From: Gammaproteobacteria bacterium Ga0077536
GTDB taxonomy: Bacteria; Pseudomonadota; Gammaproteobacteria; Ga0077536
Length of the DNA: 64,000 nucleotides
Direction: 5' to 3'
Assembly: GCA_001464935.1 (NCBI GenBank)
Contig: LNEL01000064.1
Span: 263,567 to 327,566, forward strand
Within the stretch, counting starts at the first letter, position 1; each line of letters starts with the position of its first letter. Of this stretch, positions 25,556 through 34,411 are shown one piece after another. The position numbers and the translations under genes are program-made. The notes below the pieces were generated by a model. The model was not told the origin of the DNA and did not search any database. It was given only the letters and a program-made list of their open reading frames with translations.

Positions 25556-26362
25556 CTACTTGCCTTCGAACTTCGGCTCGCGCTTCTCGAAGAACGAGTT
25601 CACCGCTTCGATGTGATCGTCGGTACGTTGCACGAGCACCTGCATCGCGGCCGACATCTCCATGATGGTGTCGAAGCTCGCCGTGAGCCCGTCGCGCATC
25701 AGGCGCTTCGTCATGCGCAGCGCCTGCGGCGGCTGTTGGCAGATCTTCTTCGCGAGCTTTTCGGCTTCGGCCATCAGTTGGTCGTCCGGGTAGACTTCGG
25801 ACACGAGGCCCCACTCGCAGGCGGTCTTCGCATCGACGACGTCGCCGGTGAAATACAGCTGTGCGGCGCGCGACCAGCCGATCGTGCGCGGCAGGAGCCA
25901 CGCGCCGCCGTCGCCCGGTATGAGGCCGATCTTCAGGAAGGTCGCGCCGAACTTCGCGCTGGCCGCCGACAGGCGGATGTCGCACAGCGACGCGACGTCG
26001 CCGCCGAGGCCGATCGCCGGGCCGTTGATCGCACCGACCATCGGCACTTCGATGCTCCACATCGCCTTGATGATGCCGTGGATGCTCTCGCGGTAGTGAT
26101 CGCGCAGGCGCAGGTTGTCGCAACCGAACTCGCCGGTGCGGTCGCGCATCGCTTTCAGGTCGCCGCCGGCGGAGAACGCGCTGCCGGCGCCGGTCATGAT
26201 CACGCAGCGGAGGTCGAAGTCGCCGTTGATGCGCGCCGCGGCCGCGCGGAACGCGTCGCCGTCGCCGGCGAGGCCGAGCGGGTTGCGCTTGTCAGGGCGG
26301 TTCAGGGTCAGGTAGCCGATGTGGCCGCGCTTTTCGAAAAGCAGGAGATCGCTGTCACTCAT
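25556..26362 (-). CDS. Crotonase family protein without the hydratase glutamates
   Basis: 268 residues with crotonase landmarks (LTLNRPDKRNPL, SAGGDLKAM, NGPAIGLGGD). The positions of the two hydratase Glu are Asp122 (GGDVASLCD) and Phe142 (TFLKIGLIPGDGG), so ordinary enoyl-CoA hydration is doubtful; isomerase, hydrolase or lyase activity is more plausible. It is the last gene of the nine-gene minus-strand operon, 22 bp after the acyl-CoA dehydrogenase gene. Confidence 0.88.
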   Translation of the reverse strand: MSDSDLLLFEKRGHIGYLTLNRPDKRNPLGLAGDGDAFRAAAARINGDFDLRCVIMTGAGSAFSAGGDLKAMRDRTGEFGCDNLRLRDHYRESIHGIIKAMWSIEVPMVGAINGPAIGLGGDVASLCDIRLSAASAKFGATFLKIGLIPGDGGAWLLPRTIGWSRAAQLYFTGDVVDAKTACEWGLVSEVYPDDQLMAEAEKLAKKICQQPPQALRMTKRLMRDGLTASFDTIMEMSAAMQVLVQRTDDHIEAVNSFFEKREPKFEGK

Positions 26363-26384
26363 GATGCTGTGTCCGTGTGTCTGA

Positions 26385-27425
26385 CTAATTGGTGAGATAG
26401 GCCCAGATGCGATCGCCGCCCTGGTCGATGGCCATGCGGCCCAGTGCCTCGCCCCATTCGCCGTTCGCGCCGAACTCGGCGCGCCACGACCACAGGCGGC
26501 GCGTCAGGAACTGCAGCGCATACTCGTAGGTGAAGCCGATCGCGCCGTGCACCTGGTGGCTGAGACGGGTCAGCATCTCGACCGATTCGCTCGCGCGGCA
26601 CTTCGCCGACGCGATCTCGAAGCGGGCATCGCGGCCCTGCGGCCTGAAGCCGAGACTGTCGAGCGCGGTGAACGCGGTGTGGGCCATCGTGTCGACGGAA
26701 GCCATCGCACCGGCGAGTTCAGCGAGGTGGTGCTGGATCGCCTGGAACTGCGACAGCAGGCGTCCGAACTGTTCGCGCTCCGAGGTGTAGCGCACGCTCA
26801 TCTCGAGGCAGCCGGCGGCGGCGCCGGCAATCTGCGCGGAGCGCAGCAGCGCGCCGAGCCAGCGGATGCAGTCCGGCGGCAGATCGAGCGGGTAACGCCC
26901 GAGCGGCCGCGCATCGCGAAACGACACGGTGTCGCGCGGCTCGCGCGCAAGGTTCAGATCTTCGTGCAGGCTGACCTGTGCGGTGTCGAACACCACGAGG
27001 GCGCCGTCGGACGTCATGCCGACGAACTGCGCAGCGTCGCGACCCCACGGCACCCGCGCGATCTCGGCGCTCAGCGTGCCGTTGGCGCCGAGGTGCAGCG
27101 TCTCGGGCAGGAGCCCGATCACGCCGTCGGCGATGGGCGCGCCCGCGCGCTCCTGCAACCACCGGCCGAGCATGGTTTCCGGTACCGGCAGCGGCACACC
27201 GTAGCGACCGCAGGCGCGCACCACGACATACGCGTCCGCCCAGCCCGCATTCATGCCGCCGGCCTCTTCGCTGACGAGGACCTGCGTCAGGCCCTGTTCC
27301 TCGACGAGGGTCCAGAGCTCCTGCGAGAAGCCCGCTTCCTCGACGCGCGTCAGGAACTCGCGGTCGACCCTCGCTTCGAACAGCTTCGTGACGCTGTCGT
27401 CGAGTATTGTCTGTAATTCGTTCAT
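26385..27425 (-). CDS. Acyl-CoA dehydrogenase, probable non-catalytic/FAD-sharing partner subunit
   Basis: 346 residues. The C-terminal FAD-binding helices are recognisable (REQFGRLLSQFQAIQHHLAELA, VHGAIGFTYEYALQFLTRRLW). The N-terminal and middle domains are degenerate, and the usual LAFERSG- or EGT-type catalytic Glu block is not seen. It overlaps the 387-residue acyl-CoA dehydrogenase gene by 4 bp. Such overlapping pairs encode alpha2beta2 acyl-CoA dehydrogenases in actinobacterial steroid side-chain degradation, in which one subunit lacks the base. Confidence 0.87.
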   Translation of the reverse strand: MNELQTILDDSVTKLFEARVDREFLTRVEEAGFSQELWTLVEEQGLTQVLVSEEAGGMNAGWADAYVVVRACGRYGVPLPVPETMLGRWLQERAGAPIADGVIGLLPETLHLGANGTLSAEIARVPWGRDAAQFVGMTSDGALVVFDTAQVSLHEDLNLAREPRDTVSFRDARPLGRYPLDLPPDCIRWLGALLRSAQIAGAAAGCLEMSVRYTSEREQFGRLLSQFQAIQHHLAELAGAMASVDTMAHTAFTALDSLGFRPQGRDARFEIASAKCRASESVEMLTRLSHQVHGAIGFTYEYALQFLTRRLWSWRAEFGANGEWGEALGRMAIDQGGDRIWAYLTN

Positions 27426-28585
27426 CGGACCCCCAGGCCACGCGCGATGATGCCGCGCAGAATTTCGAGCGTGCCGCCGCGCAGCGAGAACGACGGCGCG
27501 AGTTGCGTGAGATTGCCGAGCACCTGCTGGTAATCGGTACCACTGCCGGACAGCGTCGGCTCGAGCGAAACGAGTTCCTGCGCGAGGCCCGGCAGGCGCT
27601 GCTCGAACTGGCAGCCGAGATCCTTGACGATCGAGGCCTGCAGACCCGGATCAATGCCTTCGTTCAGCATGCCGGCGACGGCGAGCGACATGTTCCGCAG
27701 CGTCGATGCCCACGCGACTTCCGCACCGATCTTCGACAGCACCGCGGGACTCGCGTGATCCTTGACCTGATCGATCAGTCTGGACAGCAGAATGAAGCAC
27801 GACAGGTAGCGCTCCGGCCCGCTGCGTTCGAACGCGAGTTCGGCCGTCGCCTGCTTCCAGCCTTCACCTTCCTTGCCGAGCAGTGCATCGTGCGGAATCA
27901 GCGCATCCTGGAACACGACTTCATTGAAATGGCGGCGACCGGTCAGATCCTGGATCGGACGCGGCGTGATGCCCTTGGTGTTTTTCAGATCGATCAGGAA
28001 CTGCGACAGGCCGCGATGCTTGCTGTCGGGACTCGAGTCCGTGCGCAGCAGCGCGATCATGTAGTCCGCGCGATGGGCGTTCGTGGTCCAGATCTTGGTG
28101 CCGTTGATCAGCCAGCCGTCAGCGGTGCGCTCGGCCTTCGTGCGCACGGACGCAAGATCCGAACCCGAGTTCGGTTCGCTCATGCCGATGCAGAAGCAGA
28201 TCTCGCCCCTGGCGATGCCGGGAATGATCTTCTGCCGTTGTGCTTCGGTGCCGTAGCGCGCGATCACCGGACCGCTCTGGCGATCGGCGATCCAGTGAAA
28301 GCCGACCGGCGCGCCGGCCGCCAGCGTCTCTTCGACGATGACGTAGCGTTCGAGCGCCGAGCGTTCATGGCCGCCGTACTGCTTCGGCAGGCTCATGCCG
28401 AGCCAGCCGCGCGCACCGAGTTTGCGGCTGAATTCAGGGTCGAATCCGTCCCAGGTGTTGCTGCGGACGAGGGCGGAGTAGGGCGCGAGTGCGTCTTCGA
28501 GGAAGGCGCGGACCTCGCGGCGCAGGGGCTCCAGCGAGGCCGGCAGCTCGTAGCGCGGAAAGCGCAGACTGTCGATGTTCAGCAT
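27422..28585 (-). CDS. Acyl-CoA dehydrogenase, probable catalytic subunit of a heteromer
   Basis: 387 residues. Clear blocks: SLPKQYGGHERS, ICFCIGMSEPNSGSDLAS (substrate/FAD region), GTKIWTTNAHRADY, and ELAFERSGPERY with the likely catalytic Glu, as in heteromeric FadE proteins. The C-terminal LRGGTLEILRGIIARGLG is typical. It introduces an alpha-beta double bond in an acyl-CoA, passing electrons to ETF. It lies 25 bp after the APH-type kinase gene and overlaps its partner by 4 bp. Confidence 0.9.
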   Translation of the reverse strand: MLNIDSLRFPRYELPASLEPLRREVRAFLEDALAPYSALVRSNTWDGFDPEFSRKLGARGWLGMSLPKQYGGHERSALERYVIVEETLAAGAPVGFHWIADRQSGPVIARYGTEAQRQKIIPGIARGEICFCIGMSEPNSGSDLASVRTKAERTADGWLINGTKIWTTNAHRADYMIALLRTDSSPDSKHRGLSQFLIDLKNTKGITPRPIQDLTGRRHFNEVVFQDALIPHDALLGKEGEGWKQATAELAFERSGPERYLSCFILLSRLIDQVKDHASPAVLSKIGAEVAWASTLRNMSLAVAGMLNEGIDPGLQASIVKDLGCQFEQRLPGLAQELVSLEPTLSGSGTDYQQVLGNLTQLAPSFSLRGGTLEILRGIIARGLGVR

Positions 28586-28610
28586 GATGAGGGGACTCCC
28601 GTCGCGCGGC

Positions 28611-29690
28611 TCAGGCCGGCGCGCCGTGTTTGCGCGCGTAGCTCCACGCGATGTCAGCGATGTTGCGCACGAGATCCGGGTTGGTTTCGGCGTGCTCGTT
28701 CGCCGCCGTGCCTTCCTCGACGCGCTTGATGATGCCCTGGTAAATCGCGGCCAGCCGCCACAGCGTGTACGCGCGGTAGTAATCGATGCCGGGAATCTCC
28801 GTGCGGCCGGTCAGTTCGCAGTAGCGTGCGATGTACTGCTGTTCGGTCGGGATGCCGAGCGCCGGCAGATCGAGCCCGCCCAGACTGCTCAGTCGCTCGC
28901 CCATCTGTGGCAGCAGCCACGGCAGCAGGTGATAGGTGAAATCGCCGAACGGATGACCGATCGTCGAGAGTTCCCAGTCGAGCACCGCGACGACGCGTGG
29001 CTCGGTCGGGTGGAAGATCATGTTGTCCATGCGATAGTCGCCGTGGACGATCGACACCGCGTCATCCGACGGCACGTTCTTAGGCAGCCACTCGTTGAGG
29101 CGATCCATCACGGGAATCTTCACCGTCTCGGACGCGATGTAGTTCTTGCTCCAGCGCGTGATCTGGCGCGCGAAGTAGTCGGTCGGCTTGCCGAAGTCTT
29201 CGAGGCCGACGGCCTTGTAGTCGATCGCCTGCAGCTTCGCCAAGGTCGTGATCTTCGCATCGTAGACGGCGCTGCGTTCGGCCGGTGTCATGCCCGGCAG
29301 ATCCATTTCCCAGAACACGCGGCCTTCGACCATCTCCATCACGTAGAACATGGTGCCAATCACGCTGTCGTCGGTACACAGCGCGAACGGTTTCGGCACC
29401 GGGAAGCCGACATCGGACAACGCCTTGATCACCTTGTATTCGCGGTCGACCGCGTGCGCCGACGGCAACAGCGGGCCCGGCGGCTTGCGTCGCAGCACGT
29501 AATTGCGGTTCGCGGTGAGCAGTTGATAGGTCGGGTTCGACTGGCCGCCCTTGAAGCGACGAAGCTCCAGCGGTCCCGCGTAGTCGGGTATCACCTTCTT
29601 CAGGTAGGCCTCGAGTCGCGTGGCGTCGAGTTGCAGATGCGCCTCGACCTGCTTGGTGCCGGAGAATTTGTCCTGTCGGGTTGTGCTCAT
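28611..29690 (-). CDS. APH-type phosphotransferase (ACAD10/11- or LvaA-like)
   Basis: 359 residues, aminoglycoside-phosphotransferase fold. The ATP site begins RRFKGGQSNPTYQLLTANRNYVLRRKPPG; the catalytic loop is HGDYRMDNMIFHP and the metal site is VLDWELSTIGHPFGD. Homologues are the kinase half of ACAD10/11 and LvaA of Pseudomonas, which phosphorylate 4-hydroxyacyl-CoA so that an acyl-CoA dehydrogenase-like partner can eliminate phosphate. Being flanked by acyl-CoA dehydrogenase genes supports such a role here over antibiotic resistance. This is inference from family and context. Confidence 0.88.
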   Translation of the reverse strand: MSTTRQDKFSGTKQVEAHLQLDATRLEAYLKKVIPDYAGPLELRRFKGGQSNPTYQLLTANRNYVLRRKPPGPLLPSAHAVDREYKVIKALSDVGFPVPKPFALCTDDSVIGTMFYVMEMVEGRVFWEMDLPGMTPAERSAVYDAKITTLAKLQAIDYKAVGLEDFGKPTDYFARQITRWSKNYIASETVKIPVMDRLNEWLPKNVPSDDAVSIVHGDYRMDNMIFHPTEPRVVAVLDWELSTIGHPFGDFTYHLLPWLLPQMGERLSSLGGLDLPALGIPTEQQYIARYCELTGRTEIPGIDYYRAYTLWRLAAIYQGIIKRVEEGTAANEHAETNPDLVRNIADIAWSYARKHGAPA

Positions 29691-29737
29691 GCGCTATTTC
29701 TCTTTCATCGTCGGGAAGGTGGCGTCGGGTGCCGCGC

Positions 29738-30955
29738 TCAGCGCGGACCGGCGACGACGCCCTGGTCGTGCAGACGGCCGATTTCGCCGGCACTCAGGCC
29801 GAGGAGATCGGCGAGGATCTCGTCGGTGTGTTCGCCGAGGCGCGGCGCGCGCCGCGCGGGCTGGCGCTCGACGGCACCGAAATGCATCGGTTGTCCCGGC
29901 ACCGGGTAGGTGCCGATGTCGGGTTGCTCGACGAGATGATAAATCGGATTCGCCGGCGAGCAGTCATCGTCGTGGTCGATCAGGTCGGCCATCGACTGGT
30001 AGCGGCCCCAGCACACGCCGTTGGCATCGAAGGCGCCGGCCAGTTCGCCGAGCGCGCGGGTGCCGATATGGGCCTGCAGCACGTCGGCGATGTCGCGCCG
30101 CGCGCGATAGCGGTCGCCTTCCTGGTCGAGATCGAGGCCCAGCCGCGCGCCGAGCGCGCGCATCGCGTCCTTGAGCCCGGTGGCGGCCAGCAGACCGCTC
30201 CACATCTTGGGGCTGATGGCCATGACCATCACGCGCGCGCCGTCGGCACAGACGAAATCGCGGCCGAAGGCGCCGTACAGATAATTGCCGCCGCGCGTAC
30301 GCTCGGCACCGTTGATCTTGCGCTCGCCGACGAAGCCGAGATGGCCCACCGCCGCGAGCGCGACATCGGCGAGCGCCAGATCGATCTTCTGGCCCTGGCC
30401 GGTCTGGTCGCGGTAGCGCAGCGCCGTCAGCAGACTGGTCGAGGCGAGCAGCGCGGCGGTGATGTCCCAGGCCGGCAGCACGTGATTGACCGGCCGGTCG
30501 TCGTCTTCGGGACCCGTCAGGAACGGGTAGCCGACTTTCGCGTTGACCGTGTAGTCGACGGCGGTGCCGCCGTGACGATCGCCGACGATGGCGAGCTGGA
30601 TCACGTCCGCGCGGTGGCGGCACAGATTCTCGTACGCGAGCCAGCCTTTCGCCGGCAGGTTCGTCGACATGATGCCGCCGTTCGGGCCGGGCAGCGCGAT
30701 CAGGCGCGTGATCAGTTCGCGCCCCTCGTCACGCTTCAGGTCGACCGCGAACGAGCGCTTGCCCTTGTTCAGATCGGCCCAGTAGATGCTGTCGTTGTGC
30801 TCGGTGACGGGCCAGCGACGGTAGTCGATGCCGCCGCCTATCTGATCGAAGCGGATGACGTCGGCGCCGAGCTGGGCCAGCGTCATGCCGCACATGGGCG
30901 CCGCGACGAAGGCCGAAGCCTCGACGATGCGTACGCCCTGCAACAGGTTCTGCAT
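29738..30955 (-). CDS. CaiB/BaiF family (class III) CoA-transferase
   Basis: 405 residues. N-terminal RIVEASAFVAAPMCGMTLAQLGADVIRFDQ and KGKRSFAVDLKRDEGRELITRL are family hallmarks; the catalytic Asp is probably that in PAWDITAALLAS. It transfers CoA between an acyl-CoA donor and a carboxylate, or races as in AMACR-type members. It is the fifth gene of the operon: 12 bp after the MaoC gene and 47 bp before the kinase gene. Confidence 0.9.
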   Translation of the reverse strand: MQNLLQGVRIVEASAFVAAPMCGMTLAQLGADVIRFDQIGGGIDYRRWPVTEHNDSIYWADLNKGKRSFAVDLKRDEGRELITRLIALPGPNGGIMSTNLPAKGWLAYENLCRHRADVIQLAIVGDRHGGTAVDYTVNAKVGYPFLTGPEDDDRPVNHVLPAWDITAALLASTSLLTALRYRDQTGQGQKIDLALADVALAAVGHLGFVGERKINGAERTRGGNYLYGAFGRDFVCADGARVMVMAISPKMWSGLLAATGLKDAMRALGARLGLDLDQEGDRYRARRDIADVLQAHIGTRALGELAGAFDANGVCWGRYQSMADLIDHDDDCSPANPIYHLVEQPDIGTYPVPGQPMHFGAVERQPARRAPRLGEHTDEILADLLGLSAGEIGRLHDQGVVAGPR

Positions 30956-30967
30956 GTGTGTCTCCTG

Positions 30968-31828
30968 TCAGGCGCGCAGGTCGATGCGGCCGTGACTCAG
31001 TACGGTGAGCCCGCGCTCGACGACGTCGGCGCTGAAGGCGATTGCACGCCCGTCCTGCCACAGGTTCACGCGCAGCGTTTCGCCTGGAAAGAACGGCGCG
31101 GCGAAGCGCGTCCGGACGTCGGTGATGTCGTCGGCCGTGTAGTCGCAGAGTTGCGCGAGCGCTTCGCGTAGCGCCAGACCGAGCGTGCAGCGTCCGTGCA
31201 GCAGCGGGCGATCGAACCCGGCGAGCGCGGCGGTCGCCGGTGCGCCGTGCACCGGGTTGCTGTCGCCGTTCAGACGGTACAGCAACGCCTGCTGCGCGAG
31301 CGTGCGGCGCGTCGCGACGTGATCGGGCGCACGGGCGGGCGTGGGCTGCAACGGTGACGGCGGCTCGCCCCCGCCGCCGTGACCGCCATCGCCGCGGGCG
31401 AGCACGCAACTGCGCACGGTCGCCAGGTGCAGGCCGTCGTTCTCGCTGAACAGTTCCTTGCGGGTATGAATGAAGACGCCGCGACCGGCGCCGCGATCGA
31501 CGAGCGCATCGAGCCACACTTCATCGCGCACGATGCCTGCCGGCGGCAGCGGGCGATGCAGCTGCAGACGTTCCTCGGCGTGCAGCATCTGCGGGTAGTC
31601 GAGTGCGCGCGCCGCGCACGGCATCCAGATGCCCTGCCAGCCGAGCACGAGCGGCAGCGTCGGCAGCGCATGCAGACCTTCCTCGTAGACGAAGCGCAGC
31701 TGGCGGGTGTCCAGCGGTTCGTCGCCGAAGCCGAGCGACAGGGCGTACAGCATCGTATCGGCACTGCTGTAGGCGGCTTCGCTGCGTTCGATCCGGGTGC
31801 CGACGAGGCGATTGAGGCTGGCGTTCAC
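30968..31828 (-). CDS. MaoC family enoyl-CoA hydratase 2-like protein, second of tandem pair
   Basis: 286 residues from GTG 31828, 7 nt after the stop of the preceding paralogue. Double hot-dog protein like the hydratase-2 part of HSD17B4. The catalytic D-x4-H is intact in GDSNPVHG, followed by FDRPLLHGRCTLG. The N-terminal half carries YEEGLHALPTLPLVLGWQG. The open frame extends upstream but the extra residues are not family-like. Identical in length to its neighbour, so this is a tandem duplication, perhaps a heterodimer or two specificities. Confidence 0.85.
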   Translation of the reverse strand: MNASLNRLVGTRIERSEAAYSSADTMLYALSLGFGDEPLDTRQLRFVYEEGLHALPTLPLVLGWQGIWMPCAARALDYPQMLHAEERLQLHRPLPPAGIVRDEVWLDALVDRGAGRGVFIHTRKELFSENDGLHLATVRSCVLARGDGGHGGGGEPPSPLQPTPARAPDHVATRRTLAQQALLYRLNGDSNPVHGAPATAALAGFDRPLLHGRCTLGLALREALAQLCDYTADDITDVRTRFAAPFFPGETLRVNLWQDGRAIAFSADVVERGLTVLSHGRIDLRA

Positions 31829-31835
31829 GCGGGTC

Positions 31836-32696
31836 TCAGACTGCGGCGATGTCGGCGCGGCCGTGGCCGAGCACCGTGACGCCGCGCTCGACGCTCTGCG
31901 CGTCGAAGAAGGCGGTGTCACCGTCGCGCCAGATGCGGGTGCGCAGTGTTTCACCAGGGTAGAACGGTGCCGTGAAGCGCACGCGCATCGCGCGCAGGCG
32001 GCCTGCATCGTAGCCGCAGCAGGCGCGAATCAGCGCGTGATGCGCGATCGCCATCGTGCAGCGGCCATGCAGGATCGGGCGCTCGAAGCCACCGGCGCGG
32101 GCGACGGCCGGATCGGCGTGCAACGGATTGAAATCGCCGCACAGGCGATACAGCAGCGCCTGCTGCGGCAGACTCGGCAGCTCGCACACGAGATCCGGGG
32201 CGCGCTGCGGCAGTTCGACGGCCGCAGCGCGCGGCCCGGTCGGGCCGTCGAAGCCGCCGTCGCCGCGCGCGAGGCTCGTCGAATGCACGGTCGCCAGCAG
32301 ACTGCCGTCGGCCGCATTGCGGACTTCCTTCGTCGACTCGATGAAGGCGCCCTTGTCCGCTCCGCGGTCGATGATCGCCGTCACCGTCGTGCGGCCCGTG
32401 ACCGTGCCGGCGACCGGCAGCGGCCGGTGGATTTCGAACGCTTCTTCGGCGTGCAGGACGCGCGGCCAGTCGACCTGGTATTCGGGCCGCTTGAGCCAGA
32501 AGCCGGGGTAGGCGAGCACGAGGCTCATGCACGGCAGGGCCGCGAGGCCCTCTTCGTAGACGAACTGCAATTGCGGCGGGTCGCACGGCTCGAAGCCGAA
32601 TCCCGTCGCCAGCGCGTAGAGGATGGTGTCCTCGACGCGGTAGGTGGTGGTGCGCTCGTCGACGAGGCGGCCGACGAGTTCGCGGTGATCGATCAA
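31836..32696 (-). CDS. MaoC family enoyl-CoA hydratase 2-like protein, first of tandem pair
   Basis: 286 residues, double hot-dog. The catalytic motif GDFNPLHADP (Asp and His of hydratase 2) and FERPILHGRCTMA are intact; the N-terminal half has YEEGLAALPCMSLVLAYPGFW. Expected reaction: reversible hydration of trans-2-enoyl-CoA to (3R)-hydroxyacyl-CoA, the direction used by the HSD17B4-like SDR encoded upstream in the same operon. It lies 10 bp after the acyl-CoA dehydrogenase gene. Confidence 0.9.
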   Translation of the reverse strand: MIDHRELVGRLVDERTTTYRVEDTILYALATGFGFEPCDPPQLQFVYEEGLAALPCMSLVLAYPGFWLKRPEYQVDWPRVLHAEEAFEIHRPLPVAGTVTGRTTVTAIIDRGADKGAFIESTKEVRNAADGSLLATVHSTSLARGDGGFDGPTGPRAAAVELPQRAPDLVCELPSLPQQALLYRLCGDFNPLHADPAVARAGGFERPILHGRCTMAIAHHALIRACCGYDAGRLRAMRVRFTAPFYPGETLRTRIWRDGDTAFFDAQSVERGVTVLGHGRADIAAV

Positions 32697-32706
32697 GCGG
32701 CGTTCC

Positions 32707-34380
32707 TCACCGGGCCTGGGCGGTGGCGAGTTTCTCGCGCGCCACGACCTTCAGTGCCAGCGTTTCCTCGGCGCCTTCGAATATCGACAGCACGCGCGCG
32801 TCGACGAAGTAGCGGCTGACCGCCGTTTCCTCCGAATAGCCCATGCCGCCGTGGATCTGCAGCGCTTCGCGCGTCAGGTATTCGGCCGCGCGGCAGGCGT
32901 AGAGCTTCACGAGGCTCGCCTCCATCTGGCCCTGGCCTTCATCCATCAGCCGCGCGACGTGGTAGGTCATTTCCTGGCAGGCGCGCAGCGACGCGCCGAG
33001 CAGGCCGAGTTTGGCCAGCGTCAGCTGGTAATCGGCAAGGCGCTTGCCGAACACCTTGCGCTCGCCGGCGTAGCGCGCGGCGGCGTTATAGGCCGCACGC
33101 ATCAGGCCGCAGGCGCGCGCCGCGGTCTGCAGCCGGCCGCCGGCGAAACCGGCCATCGTCAGGTAGAAACCCTTGCCTTCCGAGCGGGGGCCGCCGACGA
33201 GGTTCTCGGCCGGCACGAACACGTTGTCGAAGAACAACGTGAACGAGTGCATGCCGCGGTAGCCCAGCGTCGGGATCGCCTTGCCCGACAGCACGCCGCC
33301 GTGCGGCTGACGGAACTCGAACGCGTGCTCGTCGGTGGCGGGCTTTTCGAGCAGGAACAGCGACAGGCCGCGATGGCCGGCATCGGCGTCGGTGCTCGTG
33401 CGCGCGAGCACCAGCAGCAGTTCGGCCTTGCCGGCGAACGTGCACCAGGTCTTCGCGCCGTTCAGCAACCAGCCGCCGTCGGTCTTCGTCGCCTTCAGGC
33501 GCACGGCCGCGACGTCCGAGCCGCAGTCGGGCTCGGTGACCGAAATCGCACACAGCGGCTGGCCCTGCGCGATGCCGGGCAGCCAGCGCGCCTGCTGTTC
33601 GGCGTCGCCGCCGGCGAGCAGCGCGCGCGCCATGATCTCCGGCCGTGTCAGCGGGCTGCCGGCGGCGGCCAGCGAGCCGCGCGACAGCTCTTCGGTGACG
33701 ACGACCATCGCGAGGTTGTCGTGGCCGCCGTCCGGCGCCGTGCCGCCGAAGCGCTCGGGTATCGACAGCGCGAAGCAGCCCATGTCGGCAATCTCGCGCA
33801 GGATTTCGTCCGGGATCGTCAGGTCTTCGCGGTGGATGCGCTCGGCGAGCGGCGCGACGACTTCTTCGGCGACGCGCGCGAAGCTCGCGGCAATGATCTG
33901 CTTGTCCTCGGGCAGCAGCGAGCGGCCGCCGTTGCCGGCGTCGAGAATACGACGACCCGCATCGGCCAGGTGCGCAGGCGCGAGCCAGCGCTGGCAGAAC
34001 GTGAGCAGATCGTCGGCTTCGAACACCGCGCAGTAGCGGGCGCTGTCGATGCCGACCGCATGGCGCACCTTGTCGATCCGGTGCCGGACCTTGACCATCG
34101 CGTCGGCGGCGAAGGCGAGTGCCATCGTTTCCTCGAGCGGCGCGGCGCTGCCGCCACAGGCGATGGCGTAGTCGAGCATCGAGCGCATCGCGTGCAGTTC
34201 GGCGCTCGCGAACACCAGTTCGTAGCTGACGACCTGCGCGTCGTCGAGGCCGTCGGCCAGTTCACCCTGTTGTTCAATCGTGCCGCGCAGGCGGCCCCAG
34301 GCCTCGTCGCAGAAGGCGTCGAGGCGGGCGTGGAGCGCGAGGCCGTCGGCCAGGGCGCGGTCGCGGAGGGTATCGGTCAT
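32707..34380 (-). CDS. Acyl-CoA dehydrogenase with N-terminal extension (methylsuccinyl-CoA dehydrogenase-like architecture)
   Basis: 557 residues, about 160 more than a standard enzyme. Residues 1-150 form a separate helical region (SYELVFASAELHAMRSMLDYA). The catalytic core follows: ISVTEPDCGSDVAAVRL, NGAKTWCTFAG, RKVFGKRLADYQLTLAKLG, IHGGMGYSEETAVSRYFVDA and the catalytic-Glu block LSIFEGAEETLALKVVA. The extension and the DARVLSIFEG ending resemble (2S)-methylsuccinyl-CoA dehydrogenase of the ethylmalonyl-CoA pathway, but other genes of that pathway are not here, so the substrate is open. 31 bp after the SDR gene. Confidence 0.88.
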   Translation of the reverse strand: MTDTLRDRALADGLALHARLDAFCDEAWGRLRGTIEQQGELADGLDDAQVVSYELVFASAELHAMRSMLDYAIACGGSAAPLEETMALAFAADAMVKVRHRIDKVRHAVGIDSARYCAVFEADDLLTFCQRWLAPAHLADAGRRILDAGNGGRSLLPEDKQIIAASFARVAEEVVAPLAERIHREDLTIPDEILREIADMGCFALSIPERFGGTAPDGGHDNLAMVVVTEELSRGSLAAAGSPLTRPEIMARALLAGGDAEQQARWLPGIAQGQPLCAISVTEPDCGSDVAAVRLKATKTDGGWLLNGAKTWCTFAGKAELLLVLARTSTDADAGHRGLSLFLLEKPATDEHAFEFRQPHGGVLSGKAIPTLGYRGMHSFTLFFDNVFVPAENLVGGPRSEGKGFYLTMAGFAGGRLQTAARACGLMRAAYNAAARYAGERKVFGKRLADYQLTLAKLGLLGASLRACQEMTYHVARLMDEGQGQMEASLVKLYACRAAEYLTREALQIHGGMGYSEETAVSRYFVDARVLSIFEGAEETLALKVVAREKLATAQAR

Positions 34381-34411
34381 CGTGCTTCCTCATGCCGCGC
34401 GCGGCGCGGTC

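Noticed and set aside
25534-26395. Continuation of the plus-strand frame from the molybdenum hydroxylase fragment
   Set aside because: Beyond about 25533 it lies antisense to an intact crotonase gene and shows no further similarity.
28611-29690. Aminoglycoside resistance kinase
   Set aside because: The fold is shared, but the sequence and the operon context fit the ACAD10/11- and LvaA-like group acting on acyl-CoA substrates.
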